Positions 44,019 through 53,712 of a stretch of DNA of 64,000 bases are shown piece after piece. Below the pieces are notes generated by a model. That model ran no database searches, was not told where the DNA came from, and saw only the letters and a program-made list of their open reading frames with translations. Origin of the DNA: Martinezella tropici (GTDB lineage Bacteria; Pseudomonadota; Alphaproteobacteria; Rhizobiales; Rhizobiaceae); the NCBI RefSeq assembly GCF_008370325.1, contig NZ_VNIP01000006.1:434001-498000 (forward strand). The letters run 5' to 3'. The translations under genes and the position numbers were made by a program. The number at the start of each line of letters is the position of its first letter. Positions within the stretch are counted from its first letter, which is position 1.

Positions 44019-44912
44019 ATGACAAATCCGGCAAAGGCCATCCGCATCGGCACGATGATCAGGGCGACGAATGAGGATGCCGCCAACAATATCGCCAAGA
44101 TCGCCGATCTGGGCTTCGAAAGCTTCGAGCCCTTCTTCTGGCAGACCACCAACGGCCAGAACCTTGCGGATCTTGGCAAGCGCTGCCGCGAGGCCATCGG
44201 CGGCCGCGACATCACCATCTCGACCATCGGCATGTTCGGCAATCCGCTCGAGGAGGGTGAGATGGACCTGCAGACGCTGCAGGGCTGGAAGGATTGCATC
44301 GACAACGCCCATCATTTCGGCGCGACCTGCGTTGCCGGCTTCACTGGCCGTATCCGCAACCAGCCGCTCACCGACAGCCTGCCGCGCTACAAGCAGGTCT
44401 GGAGCGAGCTTGCCAAGCGCGCCGCCGACAAGGGCATCAAGATCGCCTTTGAAAATTGCGCCATGGATGGCAACTGGGCGACTGGCGACTGGAACATCGC
44501 TCATAACCCGGATGCCTGGGAGCTGATGTTCAACGAGACCCCGGACGACAATATCGGCCTGGAGTGGGAGCCGTGCCATCAGATGGTCTATCTGATCGAG
44601 CCGCTGCCGCAGATCCGCAAATGGGCGAAAAAGATTTTCCACGTCCACGGTAAGGACGCGACAATCCGCTGGGATGTCATCAAGGAGCACGGCATTTTCG
44701 GCAAGGAGAAGTTCGTCTTCATGCGCACGCCGGGCTTCGGCGACAGCAACTGGACCGACATCATCTCCGAACTGCGCCTTGCCGGCTGGTCCGGTTCCAT
44801 CGACATCGAAGGCTGGCATGATCCCGTCTATCGTGACGCGCTGGAAATGACTGGCCAGGTTCACGGCCTGAACTATCTCAAGAGAAGCCGGGGTGGCGAA
44901 TTCGTCGAGTAA
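44019..44912 (+). CDS. Sugar phosphate isomerase/epimerase (AP-endonuclease-2-like TIM barrel)
   Basis: A 297-residue TIM-barrel protein from the ATG at 44019 (MTNPAKAIRIGTM), 4 bases behind the oxidoreductase. Metal-binding positions are seen in IAFENCAMDGNW, GLEWEPCHQMV, IFHVHGKDATIRW and GSIDIEGWHDP. The same combination with a Gfo/Idh enzyme occurs in sugar and keto-sugar pathways. The exact substrate is unknown. Confidence 0.9.
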   Translation: MTNPAKAIRIGTMIRATNEDAANNIAKIADLGFESFEPFFWQTTNGQNLADLGKRCREAIGGRDITISTIGMFGNPLEEGEMDLQTLQGWKDCIDNAHHFGATCVAGFTGRIRNQPLTDSLPRYKQVWSELAKRAADKGIKIAFENCAMDGNWATGDWNIAHNPDAWELMFNETPDDNIGLEWEPCHQMVYLIEPLPQIRKWAKKIFHVHGKDATIRWDVIKEHGIFGKEKFVFMRTPGFGDSNWTDIISELRLAGWSGSIDIEGWHDPVYRDALEMTGQVHGLNYLKRSRGGEFVE

Positions 44913-45146
44913 CGCTTGGATTTGCAAAACTGCATCGATTTAGGAGGCAAGTTGTGCGTTAATGAAATGCCCGGAGTGATCGACGCTTAGGGCATGACGG
45001 ATACCCGAACGGAGGAACCCGAGCGTCCGCACCTTGTCCGATGGGGCAGGCGGGCGCTTGGCGCAGGTAAGAGGAAAACGCCGATGGCAGCGCGGGCCAT
45101 GTCATCGGACAGATACCGTCACGGTTCGCATGGTGGAGGAGAATGT

Positions 45147-46415
45147 ATGAATATTTTTTCGAAGCTGGCGATCACAGCCGGCATGTCGCTTCTGTTGGCT
45201 GCCGGTGTGGCGCAAGCCCAGAGCAAGACATTTAACGTCTGGTGGTTCGAACTGCCGGATACTTCGCAGGCCAAGGCATGGACCAAGGCGCTCGAAGAGC
45301 TGAAAGCCAAGCATCCCGACGTCACGATCAATTTCGAACAGAAGACATTCGAGCAATTGCAGAAGGCTGGCAGCCTCATCCTCAATTCGGATCAGGCGCC
45401 GGATGTGCTCGAATACAACAAGGGCAATGCCACTGCAGGCCTCGTCGCCTCGCAGGGCTTGCTGACGCCGCTCGACGATCAATTCAAATCGCGCGGCTGG
45501 GACAAGATCCTCAACGAAACCAATAGCCAGCTCAGCAAATACGATGGCAACGGCATCTACGGTTCTGGCCCGATTATCGGTATTCCCGTCTATGGCGAAT
45601 TCGTCTCGGTTTTCTACAATATCGACATGTTCCAGGCCAACGGCGTGAAAGTGCCGACCACGCTGGACGAGTTCGAAGCTGCGCTGGACACTTTCAAGAA
45701 GAAGGGCATTACGCCGCTTGCCTACGGCACGGTGGATTCCAACGCACAGCATCTGGTCTATACGCTTGCACTGACGCAGGCTGACGACACCTGGGTCAAG
45801 AATTATCAGGGCCTCAAGGCACCGCTTGATACCAAACCCTTCCTGTTTGCTGCTCAGAAGATCGCCGACTGGGTGGGCAAGGGCTATATCTCCAAGGATT
45901 CGACCGGCCTCAAGGGCACGGGCGGCGCTGACAATCTCTTCTCGTCGGGCACAGCTCCGATGTTCGTCAGCGGCACCTGGAACAACGGCAACTTCGCGAG
46001 CTCGATCAAGAACTTCAAGTGGAGCCAGTTCATCTTCCCGACCCCGAAGTACAGCGTGGGTTCGACCGGCAACCTGTTCATGGTGCCGAAGAGCGCCAAG
46101 AACAAGGATCTCTCCTACGAGTTCATCGATCTTGTCCTGAGCAAGGAAAACCAGAACCTGCAGGCTAATCTCGGTGGCGTTGCCATTGCCGCCGATCCGG
46201 CCACGGTTACCGACGAAGTCGGCAAGCGCAATGTGGAGCTCTTCAACCAGATCTCCAGCAAGGGCGGTCTCGGCTTCTACCCGGACTGGCCGGTGCCCGG
46301 CTACTACGAACTGCTGATCCAGGCCACCACCGGCCTTGTCAACGGTTCGACCACGCCTGACCAGTTCGCCGCACGCCTGAAGAAGGCCTACGACGACGTG
46401 CAGGCAGCGCAGTAA
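45147..46415 (+). CDS. Sugar ABC transporter substrate-binding protein
   Basis: A 422-residue family 1 extracellular binding protein with a signal peptide (MNIFSKLAITAGMSLLLAAG, cut at VAQAQS). The mature protein begins KTFNVWWFELPDTSQAKAW and contains GIPVYGEFVSVFYNIDMFQ and FVSGTWNNGNF. The ATG at 45147 follows a GGAGGAG box. The 234-bp leader before it holds an inverted repeat (TGTCCGATG 45034-45042 with CATCGGACA 45102-45110) and no gene. Confidence 0.93.
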   Translation: MNIFSKLAITAGMSLLLAAGVAQAQSKTFNVWWFELPDTSQAKAWTKALEELKAKHPDVTINFEQKTFEQLQKAGSLILNSDQAPDVLEYNKGNATAGLVASQGLLTPLDDQFKSRGWDKILNETNSQLSKYDGNGIYGSGPIIGIPVYGEFVSVFYNIDMFQANGVKVPTTLDEFEAALDTFKKKGITPLAYGTVDSNAQHLVYTLALTQADDTWVKNYQGLKAPLDTKPFLFAAQKIADWVGKGYISKDSTGLKGTGGADNLFSSGTAPMFVSGTWNNGNFASSIKNFKWSQFIFPTPKYSVGSTGNLFMVPKSAKNKDLSYEFIDLVLSKENQNLQANLGGVAIAADPATVTDEVGKRNVELFNQISSKGGLGFYPDWPVPGYYELLIQATTGLVNGSTTPDQFAARLKKAYDDVQAAQ

Positions 46416-46486
46416 CACCATCGGCGACAATCACAACGGCGAGACGGCTCCAATGTCGCCTCGCCGTATCGGACTGGAGGATTTCG

Positions 46487-47392
46487 ATGGATAAGTCGAA
46501 GAACGCCGGCAAGGCGGGGTATTATCTCTATATGATCCCCGGCGTGCTGGGCTTTGTTCTCATCGTGCTCGTTCCCCTGATTGCCAATCTCGCAATCAGC
46601 TTCACGACATGGAAGGGCGGCGTCATTCCGCCGCGCTATGTCGGCCTGGAAAACTATCAAAGATTGCTTCAGGACACCCTTTTTTGGAGTTCGATCCAGC
46701 ATACGTTGCTGTTCATCATTTCGATGACCATCGTGCCCATTCTGCTCGGCTTGGTGCTTGCGGCGGTGCTTTTCGATTATATCAGCGCGCATTTCAGCGA
46801 GAGATGGTCGAGTTTCTTTCGCGCGGGGTTCTATCTGCCGCAGATCCTGCCGCTGACCGCTGCCGGCGTTCTCTGGGCGTGGATCCTCAATCCGATCGGC
46901 ATCATCAACGCCGTGCTGAAAACGCTCGGGCTCGATTTCCTCGCCAAGAACTGGCTAGGGGACGCGAGCTATGCGCTTTGGGCGGTTTCAGCCGTCATCG
47001 TCTGGGTGCAGGTCGGCTACTGCCTCGTCGTCTTCATGTCCGGGTTAGCGCGCGTGGACCCCTCGCTCTACGAGGCTGCCGAGCTCGACAATGCAAGCTG
47101 GTTCGGGCGCTTCCGTTCCATTACTATCCCGATGCTCACGCCTGAAATCTTCGTGGTTGCGCTCACGACATTGATTGCGGCGCTCAAGGTCTTCGCGCCG
47201 ATCTACGTGCTGACCTCAGGCGGGCCGGACAATGCAACGACGGTTCCGTCCTATCTGTCCTACTATCACTTCTTCACGACGAACCGCGTCGGCTACGCCG
47301 CGTCGATCGCGACATTGCAGACGGTCGTGACCATCATACTCGGGGTCGTGTTCCTGCGCATGCAATCGAAGCAGGCCGAGGGAGGGCACTGA
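46487..47392 (+). CDS. Sugar ABC transporter permease (MalF type)
   Basis: A 301-residue permease with six helices. It starts MDKSKNAGKAGYYLYMIPGV and has the EAA loop YEAAELDNASWFGRFRSITI that contacts the ATPase. A GGAGGATTTCG box precedes the ATG. It works with the following permease and the ATPase encoded from 48359. Confidence 0.94.
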   Translation: MDKSKNAGKAGYYLYMIPGVLGFVLIVLVPLIANLAISFTTWKGGVIPPRYVGLENYQRLLQDTLFWSSIQHTLLFIISMTIVPILLGLVLAAVLFDYISAHFSERWSSFFRAGFYLPQILPLTAAGVLWAWILNPIGIINAVLKTLGLDFLAKNWLGDASYALWAVSAVIVWVQVGYCLVVFMSGLARVDPSLYEAAELDNASWFGRFRSITIPMLTPEIFVVALTTLIAALKVFAPIYVLTSGGPDNATTVPSYLSYYHFFTTNRVGYAASIATLQTVVTIILGVVFLRMQSKQAEGGH

Positions 47393-47393
47393 T

Positions 47394-48269
47394 ATGACCG
47401 TTACATCCTCGATATCGGCCCACGTCGCGTCAACCGAGCATCGTCAGAAGAAAGGTTTCGGCCGTTGGATCGTTCTGGCCATCCTGCTTGTTTTCCTTGC
47501 AGGCACGCTCTTCCCGTTCTTCCTGGCAGCCTTCAATGCCATCAAGACGCCGTCCGATTATGCCGCGAACGGTCCGCTCGCCTTTCCGCAGAGCTTTGAT
47601 CTGACGGCGCTCAAGAACTTCTGGGCGACTGTCGATTTCCCGCGCAAGCTCTTCAACAGCATTCTCATCAGCGGATGTACGGCCATTCTGGCCGTCGTAC
47701 TCAGCTTGCTTAACGCCTATGCCATCGGCATCGGTCGCGTGCGCGGCGGACAGGTGATGCTCGTCATCCTGTTGATTTCGATCATGGCGCCGCAGGAGGC
47801 GCTCGTCTATCCGCTCTACTATATGTCCAAGCAGGTTGGCCTGTTCGACTCGATGCTCTCGGTGATCCTGATCATCGGCGTCCTGCACACCGCATTCGGC
47901 ACTTATCTGCTGTCGTCCGTCATGGCGACCTTCCCGCGCGAGATCATCGAAGCGGCGCAGATCGACAATGCAAGCCGCTGGCAGATCCTTTGGATGGTGA
48001 TCGTGCCGGTGCTTAGGCCGACGCTTGCGGTGCTTGCGACGTTCTTCTTCATCTGGACCTGGAACGAGTTCCTGATCCCGTTGGTATTCCTGGTCTCCAA
48101 CAACAACCAGACGGTTTCCGTCGCCATGGGCGTGCTGTCGGGGGCCAATACGCAGGAGCCGACCGCGATTGCGGCAGCGTCGTTGCTCGGTATCCTGCCG
48201 ACGGTGATCTTCTTTCTGATTTTCCAGCGGACCCTGACGCGCGGTGTCGCGGTCGGTGCCGTCAAATAA
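47394..48269 (+). CDS. Sugar ABC transporter permease (MalG type)
   Basis: A 291-residue permease starting one base behind its partner. Six helices, with the EAA loop IIEAAQIDNASRWQILWMVI and the family motif TWNEFLIPLVFL. It is followed by an 89-bp spacer containing a GCCCC...CCGAC/GTCGG...GGGGC hairpin before the ATPase gene. Confidence 0.94.
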   Translation: MTVTSSISAHVASTEHRQKKGFGRWIVLAILLVFLAGTLFPFFLAAFNAIKTPSDYAANGPLAFPQSFDLTALKNFWATVDFPRKLFNSILISGCTAILAVVLSLLNAYAIGIGRVRGGQVMLVILLISIMAPQEALVYPLYYMSKQVGLFDSMLSVILIIGVLHTAFGTYLLSSVMATFPREIIEAAQIDNASRWQILWMVIVPVLRPTLAVLATFFFIWTWNEFLIPLVFLVSNNNQTVSVAMGVLSGANTQEPTAIAAASLLGILPTVIFFLIFQRTLTRGVAVGAVK

Positions 48270-48358
48270 CCAATGCGGAAGCCCCGGTCCGACTTCAGTC
48301 GGGAGGGGCGCGATGAATGGCAAGTCCGATCAATTCGATTTTCCGCAGGAGGCGTAAA

Positions 48359-49447
<1,089 letters not shown>

Positions 49448-49543
49448 GGAGGGAGCAACAGGAAGATCAGCCACATTCGATAAGGTTTAGAGGCAATCAA
49501 GTCTGTCGTTGACGAAACCGTCCAATTGGTATGTTATGTCGCC

Positions 49544-50107
49544 ATGTCCACTGCGCATCATAGGAAGAAGCAGCCTTTGTTCGTCCGCCAGCAATTGCTT
49601 GAGGTGGCGGCGCGGCTTGCTTCCGAAAAAGGGATGACGGCGGTGACGCTGGATGCCGTTTCCGGCGCGTCCGGCGTCAGCAAGGGCGGTTTGCTGCATC
49701 ATTTTCCCAGCAAGAACATGCTTCTGGAAGCGTTGTTCGAAAGCCTGCTGGAACGGCTGGATGCGGCAATCGAGGAAGCGATGCGCGCCGATCCGCTGCC
49801 GCATGGCCGCTTTACCCGCGGCTACCTGCATGCCTGCCTGGCGCTGCGCGATCAGCCCGAAGGTACGAAGGACTGGGCGCAGGTGACGATGGTGCTGCTG
49901 ACCGAACCGCAATTGCGGCAGCGGTGGCACGCATGGGTGCGCGAGCGCAGCGAGGAATATGTCGGTACGGACTCCTCGGTGGACGCGGCAATCGTCAGGC
50001 TGGCGGCTGATGGGATCTGGCTTGCCGATCTGCTCGGCAGCCATGAGATGGACGAAAGCGCCCGTCAAAAGCTGATCGACCGGCTGATCGAGCTGACGCA
50101 GCTCTAA
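49544..50107 (+). CDS. TetR-family regulator of the SMR efflux gene
   Basis: A 187-residue repressor. The helix-turn-helix is in MTAVTLDAVSGASGVSKGGL followed by LHHFPSKNMLLEALFE. ATG 49544 (MSTAHHRKK) is preferred; 49526 is an alternative, and neither has a clear ribosome-binding site. A CCAATTGG palindrome about 20 bases upstream is a possible self-operator. It lies 19 bases before an SMR exporter gene, a common regulator-pump pairing. Confidence 0.88.
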   Translation: MSTAHHRKKQPLFVRQQLLEVAARLASEKGMTAVTLDAVSGASGVSKGGLLHHFPSKNMLLEALFESLLERLDAAIEEAMRADPLPHGRFTRGYLHACLALRDQPEGTKDWAQVTMVLLTEPQLRQRWHAWVRERSEEYVGTDSSVDAAIVRLAADGIWLADLLGSHEMDESARQKLIDRLIELTQL

Positions 50108-50126
50108 CCTTATCGGAGACAATGGA

Positions 50127-50468
50127 ATGGCGAACGCATCGGTCTATGCAATGCTGCTGGTCGCGATCGTGCTGGAGGTGATCGGCACGACGGCATTGCA
50201 GATGTCGCAGCAGTTCACCCGCCTCGGTCCGACAGTGGTTCTGGTGGTCTGCTATACGGCGGCCTTCTATTGTCTTTCGGTGACGTTGCGGGCCATCCCG
50301 GTGGGCATCGCCTATGCCATATGGAGCGCGCTCGGTATCGTGCTGATTTCCATGGTGGGGGTCGTGCTTTTCCGCCAGAAACTCGACCTTGCCGCCGTCA
50401 TCGGCCTGGGTCTGATCATTGCCGGCGTGCTCGTTGTCAATCTCTTTTCAAAATCCGTGTCGCACTGA
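50127..50468 (+). CDS. SMR-family (EmrE/Qac-type) multidrug exporter
   Basis: A 113-residue four-helix protein. The essential membrane glutamate is in VAIVLEVIGTTALQMS (E17, equivalent to EmrE E14). The family motif IPVGIAYAIWSALGIVLIS is also present. It exports cationic drugs in exchange for protons as an antiparallel dimer. It is paired with the TetR gene just upstream. Confidence 0.93.
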   Translation: MANASVYAMLLVAIVLEVIGTTALQMSQQFTRLGPTVVLVVCYTAAFYCLSVTLRAIPVGIAYAIWSALGIVLISMVGVVLFRQKLDLAAVIGLGLIIAGVLVVNLFSKSVSH

Positions 50469-50573
50469 AAACACAGGTGTTGTCTATGGTCGGTTTTGTC
50501 TTTGTCAAATTCATGGGGAGGCTTTATCTCTTGCCCCGAGTGGGCTGATGGAGGCTTGAAGTATAGCGTTTTC

Positions 50574-50587
50574 CCAAAGCGCTTTGG
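50574..50587. promoter_or_regulatory. Candidate LacI-family operator upstream of thuA-like gene
   Basis: CCAAAGCGCTTTGG is a perfect 14-bp palindrome with a central CG. It lies 46 bases before the ThuA-like start. Its sequence differs from the operator at 42911-42924, so a different LacI-type regulator encoded elsewhere may act here. Confidence 0.55.
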
Positions 50588-50632
50588 ATCGCATAATCCA
50601 TTCAATTTCAATGGTATAAGAGGAGTGCCGAA

Positions 50633-51418
50633 ATGACTATTCGTGCCGTCGTTTGGGGCGAGAACATTCATGAGCAGACAAACAAGGTCGTTGCCGAGAT
50701 CTATCCGGAGGGCATGCACAATACCATCGCCAAGGCGTTGAACGCCGATGCCGGTATCGAGGCAACCACCGCAACGTTGCAGGAGCCGGAGCATGGTCTC
50801 AGCGAAGCCCGTCTGAAGGACATCGACGTCCTTTTGTGGTGGGGTCACAAGGACCACGGCGCCGTCAAGGACGAGGTCGTCGAGCGCGTCGCCAGGCGCG
50901 TCTGGGAAGGCATGGGCCTGATCGTCCTGCATTCCGGCCATTTCTCGAAGGTCTTCAAGCGTCTGATGGGCACGCCTTGCGCGTTGAAATGGCGCGAAGC
51001 CGGCGAGCGCGAACGTCTTTGGGTCATCAACCCGCGGCATCCGATCGCGGCCGGCCTCGGCGAGCATTTCGAACTTGAGAACGAGGAAATGTACGGCGAA
51101 CAGTTCTCCGTTCCGGAGCCGCTGGAAACCGTGTTCATCTCCTGGTTCCAGGGTGGCGAAGTCTTCCGTTCGGGCATGACCTGGCGCCGCGGCGCTGGCA
51201 ACATCTTCTATTTCCGCCCGGGTCACGAAACCTATCCGACCTACCACAATGGCACCGTTCAGAAGGTTCTGATCAATTCCGTGAAATGGGCCTACAACCC
51301 GCTCGGCACCCAGGCCAGCATCCATGATGCGCCGAACGTGCCAGTCGAAAAGGCATTGGAGCCAATCGTCGAACGCGGCCCGAAATTGCACCAAGCCGGC
51401 GAAGCCGGTTATCGCTGA
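50633..51418 (+). CDS. ThuA-like trehalose-utilisation protein
   Basis: A 261-residue protein of the ThuA family (class I glutamine-amidotransferase-like fold). Motifs are [42 protein letters not shown] and [14 protein letters not shown]. In Sinorhizobium meliloti ThuA and ThuB act together on disaccharides such as trehalose via 3-keto derivatives. Here it is followed 8 bases later by a Gfo/Idh dehydrogenase, matching the thuAB pairing. Confidence 0.9.
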   Translation: MTIRAVVWGENIHEQTNKVVAEIYPEGMHNTIAKALNADAGIEATTATLQEPEHGLSEARLKDIDVLLWWGHKDHGAVKDEVVERVARRVWEGMGLIVLHSGHFSKVFKRLMGTPCALKWREAGERERLWVINPRHPIAAGLGEHFELENEEMYGEQFSVPEPLETVFISWFQGGEVFRSGMTWRRGAGNIFYFRPGHETYPTYHNGTVQKVLINSVKWAYNPLGTQASIHDAPNVPVEKALEPIVERGPKLHQAGEAGYR

Positions 51419-51426
51419 GGTATCAT

Positions 51427-52470
51427 ATGCGTCTCATAGTAGTTGGCACGGGCGGCATGGCGAAGAACCAGGTGGAGCATTTCGCCCGCATTCCTGGCGT
51501 CGAAATCATCGGCGCCGTCGATACGGATGCGACGAGGCTCACCGCCTTTTGCGATACGTTCGATATCAAGAAGCGCTTTTTGTCGTTGGACGAGGCGCTT
51601 GCCTGGGGTGAGTTCGATGCGGCGACCAATGTCACGCCGGATAAGGCTCACCATCCGACGACCCTGCCGCTGCTTGCCGCCGGCAAGCATGTTCTCTGCG
51701 AAAAGCCGCTCGCGGAGAATTATGAAAAGGCACTCGAGATGACGGAAGCTGCCGAAAGGGCAGGGGTCGTCAACATGGTCAACCTGACCTATCGCAATGT
51801 CGCGCAGCTGCAGAAGGCGCGCGAAATGGTGATTTCGGGCGAGATCGGCACCGTCAAGCATGTGGAGGCGTCCTATCTGCAGAGCTGGCTCGTCTCCAAG
51901 GCCTGGGGCGACTGGCGCAACGAATCCAAGTGGCTCTGGAGGTTGTCGACCGGGCACGGCTCGAACGGCGTTCTCGGCGATATCGGCATCCATATCCTCG
52001 ACTTCGCCGCCTATGGCGCAGCGACCGATATCGACCACGTCTTCGCCCGCCTGAAGACCTTCGCCAAGGCGCCTGGCGAACGCATCGGCGAATATACGCT
52101 CGATGCGAATGACAGTTTTTCGATGTCGGTCGACTTTGCCAACGGTGCGCTCGGCGTCGTGCATGCGAGCCGCTGGGCGACTGGGCATTTGAACGAGTTG
52201 AAGCTGCGCATCTATGGCGAGCGCGGCGGACTGGAAGTGTCCCACAGCCCAAACGGTTCCGAATTGCGCGGTTGCCTTGGCGATGACACCGAAACGGCCA
52301 CGTGGAGGGTGCTTGAAGTGCCGCCGGTTCTGACAAACTATCAGCGCTTCGCCGAAGCTGTGATGACCGGCAGCAGCCAGGACCCGAGCTTCCGCCACGC
52401 AGCCAACTTGCAGCGCGTGCTGGATCTTGCCATGGTAACGGAAACGGAGCGGCGCGAACTGAAGGTCTGA
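51427..52470 (+). CDS. Gfo/Idh/MocA-family dehydrogenase (ThuB-like)
   Basis: A 347-residue NAD(P)-dependent oxidoreductase. The Rossmann motif is VVGTGGMAKNQVEHFAR. The family motif is KHVLCEKPLAENYEKAL, and LGDIGIHILDFAAYG is in the C-terminal domain. It is probably the dehydrogenase partner of the ThuA-like protein, oxidising a disaccharide or hexose at C3; that is inferred from the thuAB precedent. Confidence 0.88.
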   Translation: MRLIVVGTGGMAKNQVEHFARIPGVEIIGAVDTDATRLTAFCDTFDIKKRFLSLDEALAWGEFDAATNVTPDKAHHPTTLPLLAAGKHVLCEKPLAENYEKALEMTEAAERAGVVNMVNLTYRNVAQLQKAREMVISGEIGTVKHVEASYLQSWLVSKAWGDWRNESKWLWRLSTGHGSNGVLGDIGIHILDFAAYGAATDIDHVFARLKTFAKAPGERIGEYTLDANDSFSMSVDFANGALGVVHASRWATGHLNELKLRIYGERGGLEVSHSPNGSELRGCLGDDTETATWRVLEVPPVLTNYQRFAEAVMTGSSQDPSFRHAANLQRVLDLAMVTETERRELKV

Positions 52471-52472
52471 TG

Positions 52473-52583
52473 GCTACAGCGCCGCGCGCCACATGTGACG
52501 AGCAAAGGTCGCCGTAGTACTTTAGATCTGCTGCATAATTTTATCCTAAAATCGCGCCGATTTAACGAACTACGCAGTAGGCG
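52473..52583 (-). repeat. Dispersed intergenic repeat, copy B
   Basis: Reading the minus strand, the segment contains GGATAAAATTATGC, CAGATCTAAAG, CGGCGACCTTTG and GGCGCGCGGCGCTGTA in the same order as copy A at 17544-17646. It fills most of the 143-bp gap between the ThuB-like gene and the methyltransferase gene. Confidence 0.7.
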
Positions 52584-52613
52584 ACCTTCAGGCAAAGCCT
52601 TGGGAGTGCATAA

Positions 52614-53444
52614 ATGTCTACCGAGGAAAAAGTTGCCAGCCACTACACGCACGGATCGCTGGAAACGGCGATCCTGCAAACCCTTGCGGCTGACGGTAAG
52701 GATATCGAAAACCTGCGCATCCGCGATCTGACCGATGTCGATGAGTTCCATCTGGGACGGCATGCGGCGACGGTGGATTTCGCGAGGGATCTCGATCTTG
52801 CCGCCGGCCTGCGGCTTGCCGATATCGGATCGGGGCTCGGCGGGCCTGCCCGCCATTTTGCCGATTCCTATGGATGCATCGTCTCGGGCATTGATCTCAC
52901 CGAAGAATTTGTTCAGGTCGCCAACTCGCTGACGGCCCGCTGCGGTCTGGAGGATCTGGTTTCCTTCCGGCAGGGCAGCGCGCTGGCATTGCCTTTCGAG
53001 AGCGGCAGTTTCGACCGAGTGACGCTCATCCATGTCGGCATGAACATCGAGGATAAGGCTCGGCTGTTTTCCGAGATCAGGCGCATTCTCGAGCCCGGCG
53101 GCCGTTTCGGGCTTTATGAGATCATGCAGATGCGGGAGGGAACGCTGCCCTATCCGATGCCCTGGGCGATGGCGCCGGAGACGAGTTTCGTCTGCAGCCC
53201 CGATGTTTATCGCCATCTGCTTGATGAAGCCGGCTTCACGGTGGAGCTGGAGCAGGACCGCAGCGCTCTCGCAATCCGGCTGGCACATGAAGCGCGCGCC
53301 AGGGCCGCAGCGGCGGGCGAGGCGCGAGACCTGGGGTTCCGTACGCTGATGGGTCCGCGGGCTGGCGAGCGCATGAGCAACGTCAACGTGTCGGTCGAGG
53401 GCGGCCTGCTCGCGCCGATCGAGATGATCGCCAAAGCCATTTGA
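52614..53444 (+). CDS. SAM-dependent methyltransferase
   Basis: A 276-residue class I methyltransferase. The SAM-binding motif is LRLADIGSGLGGPARHFAD, followed by CIVSGIDLTEEFVQVAN and FDRVTLIHVGMNIEDK. The layout resembles sarcosine/dimethylglycine and sterol-type small-molecule methyltransferases. The substrate is unknown. It is a single gene between a repeat and the fluoride-responsive locus. Confidence 0.87.
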   Translation: MSTEEKVASHYTHGSLETAILQTLAADGKDIENLRIRDLTDVDEFHLGRHAATVDFARDLDLAAGLRLADIGSGLGGPARHFADSYGCIVSGIDLTEEFVQVANSLTARCGLEDLVSFRQGSALALPFESGSFDRVTLIHVGMNIEDKARLFSEIRRILEPGGRFGLYEIMQMREGTLPYPMPWAMAPETSFVCSPDVYRHLLDEAGFTVELEQDRSALAIRLAHEARARAAAAGEARDLGFRTLMGPRAGERMSNVNVSVEGGLLAPIEMIAKAI

Positions 53445-53478
53445 GGCCATCGCGCCAGATGCAGTCCGCAACGGTACA

Positions 53479-53508
53479 TTGACAGCGGTGGGGCTGTTTC
53501 TGTATGGA
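53479..53508 (+). promoter_or_regulatory. Sigma-70-type promoter of the fluoride locus
   Basis: TTGACA (53479-53484), 18 bases, TATGGA (53503-53508). The expected start of transcription (about 53515) coincides with the first bases of the fluoride aptamer. Confidence 0.55.
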
Positions 53509-53515
53509 AATCCCA

Positions 53516-53590
53516 ACGGTAATGGATTTCTGCCGGGCCATGTTGGCCGAACCGCTGCTCTGATTTTCCGGGGAAGCTGATGACTCCTAC
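53516..53590 (+). ncRNA. Fluoride riboswitch (crcB motif) aptamer
   Basis: The segment has the order of conserved blocks of the crcB RNA: GG-N2-ATGG (53518-53525) closed by TGCC, then GAACCGCT (53549-53556), and the near-invariant 3' block GCTGATGACTCCTAC (53576-53590). The downstream gene is a CLC of the fluoride-exporting type, the expected partner. An alternative hairpin re-uses CTAC of the 3' block: CTACTC (53587-53592) with GAGTAG (53613-53618) around a CGCCT/AGGCG stem. It would cover the AAGGAG ribosome-binding site at 53610-53615. Confidence 0.8.
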
Positions 53591-53622
53591 TCAACGCGCC
53601 TGAGAGGCGAAGGAGTAGAGTT

Positions 53623-53712
53623 GTGCCTGTTTTCCCGCCGTTATCCCGCTCATGTTTCTTAATCACAGTCCCCGCAAGACGGTCTGTCGGCTTTGCGGGA
53701 GGGGCAAACTGA
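53623..53712 (+). CDS. Putative 29-codon leader ORF coupling the riboswitch to the CLC gene
   Basis: A GTG at 53623 lies 7 bases behind AAGGAG (53610-53615), the site masked by the riboswitch's alternative hairpin. The frame runs 29 codons (ending [10 protein letters not shown]) to a TGA at 53710-53712 that overlaps the CLC start codon as TGATG. It could act as a leader peptide transmitting the riboswitch signal by translational coupling. It is too short for certainty, and its peptide resembles nothing known. Confidence 0.4.
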   Translation: MPVFPPLSRSCFLITVPARRSVGFAGGAN

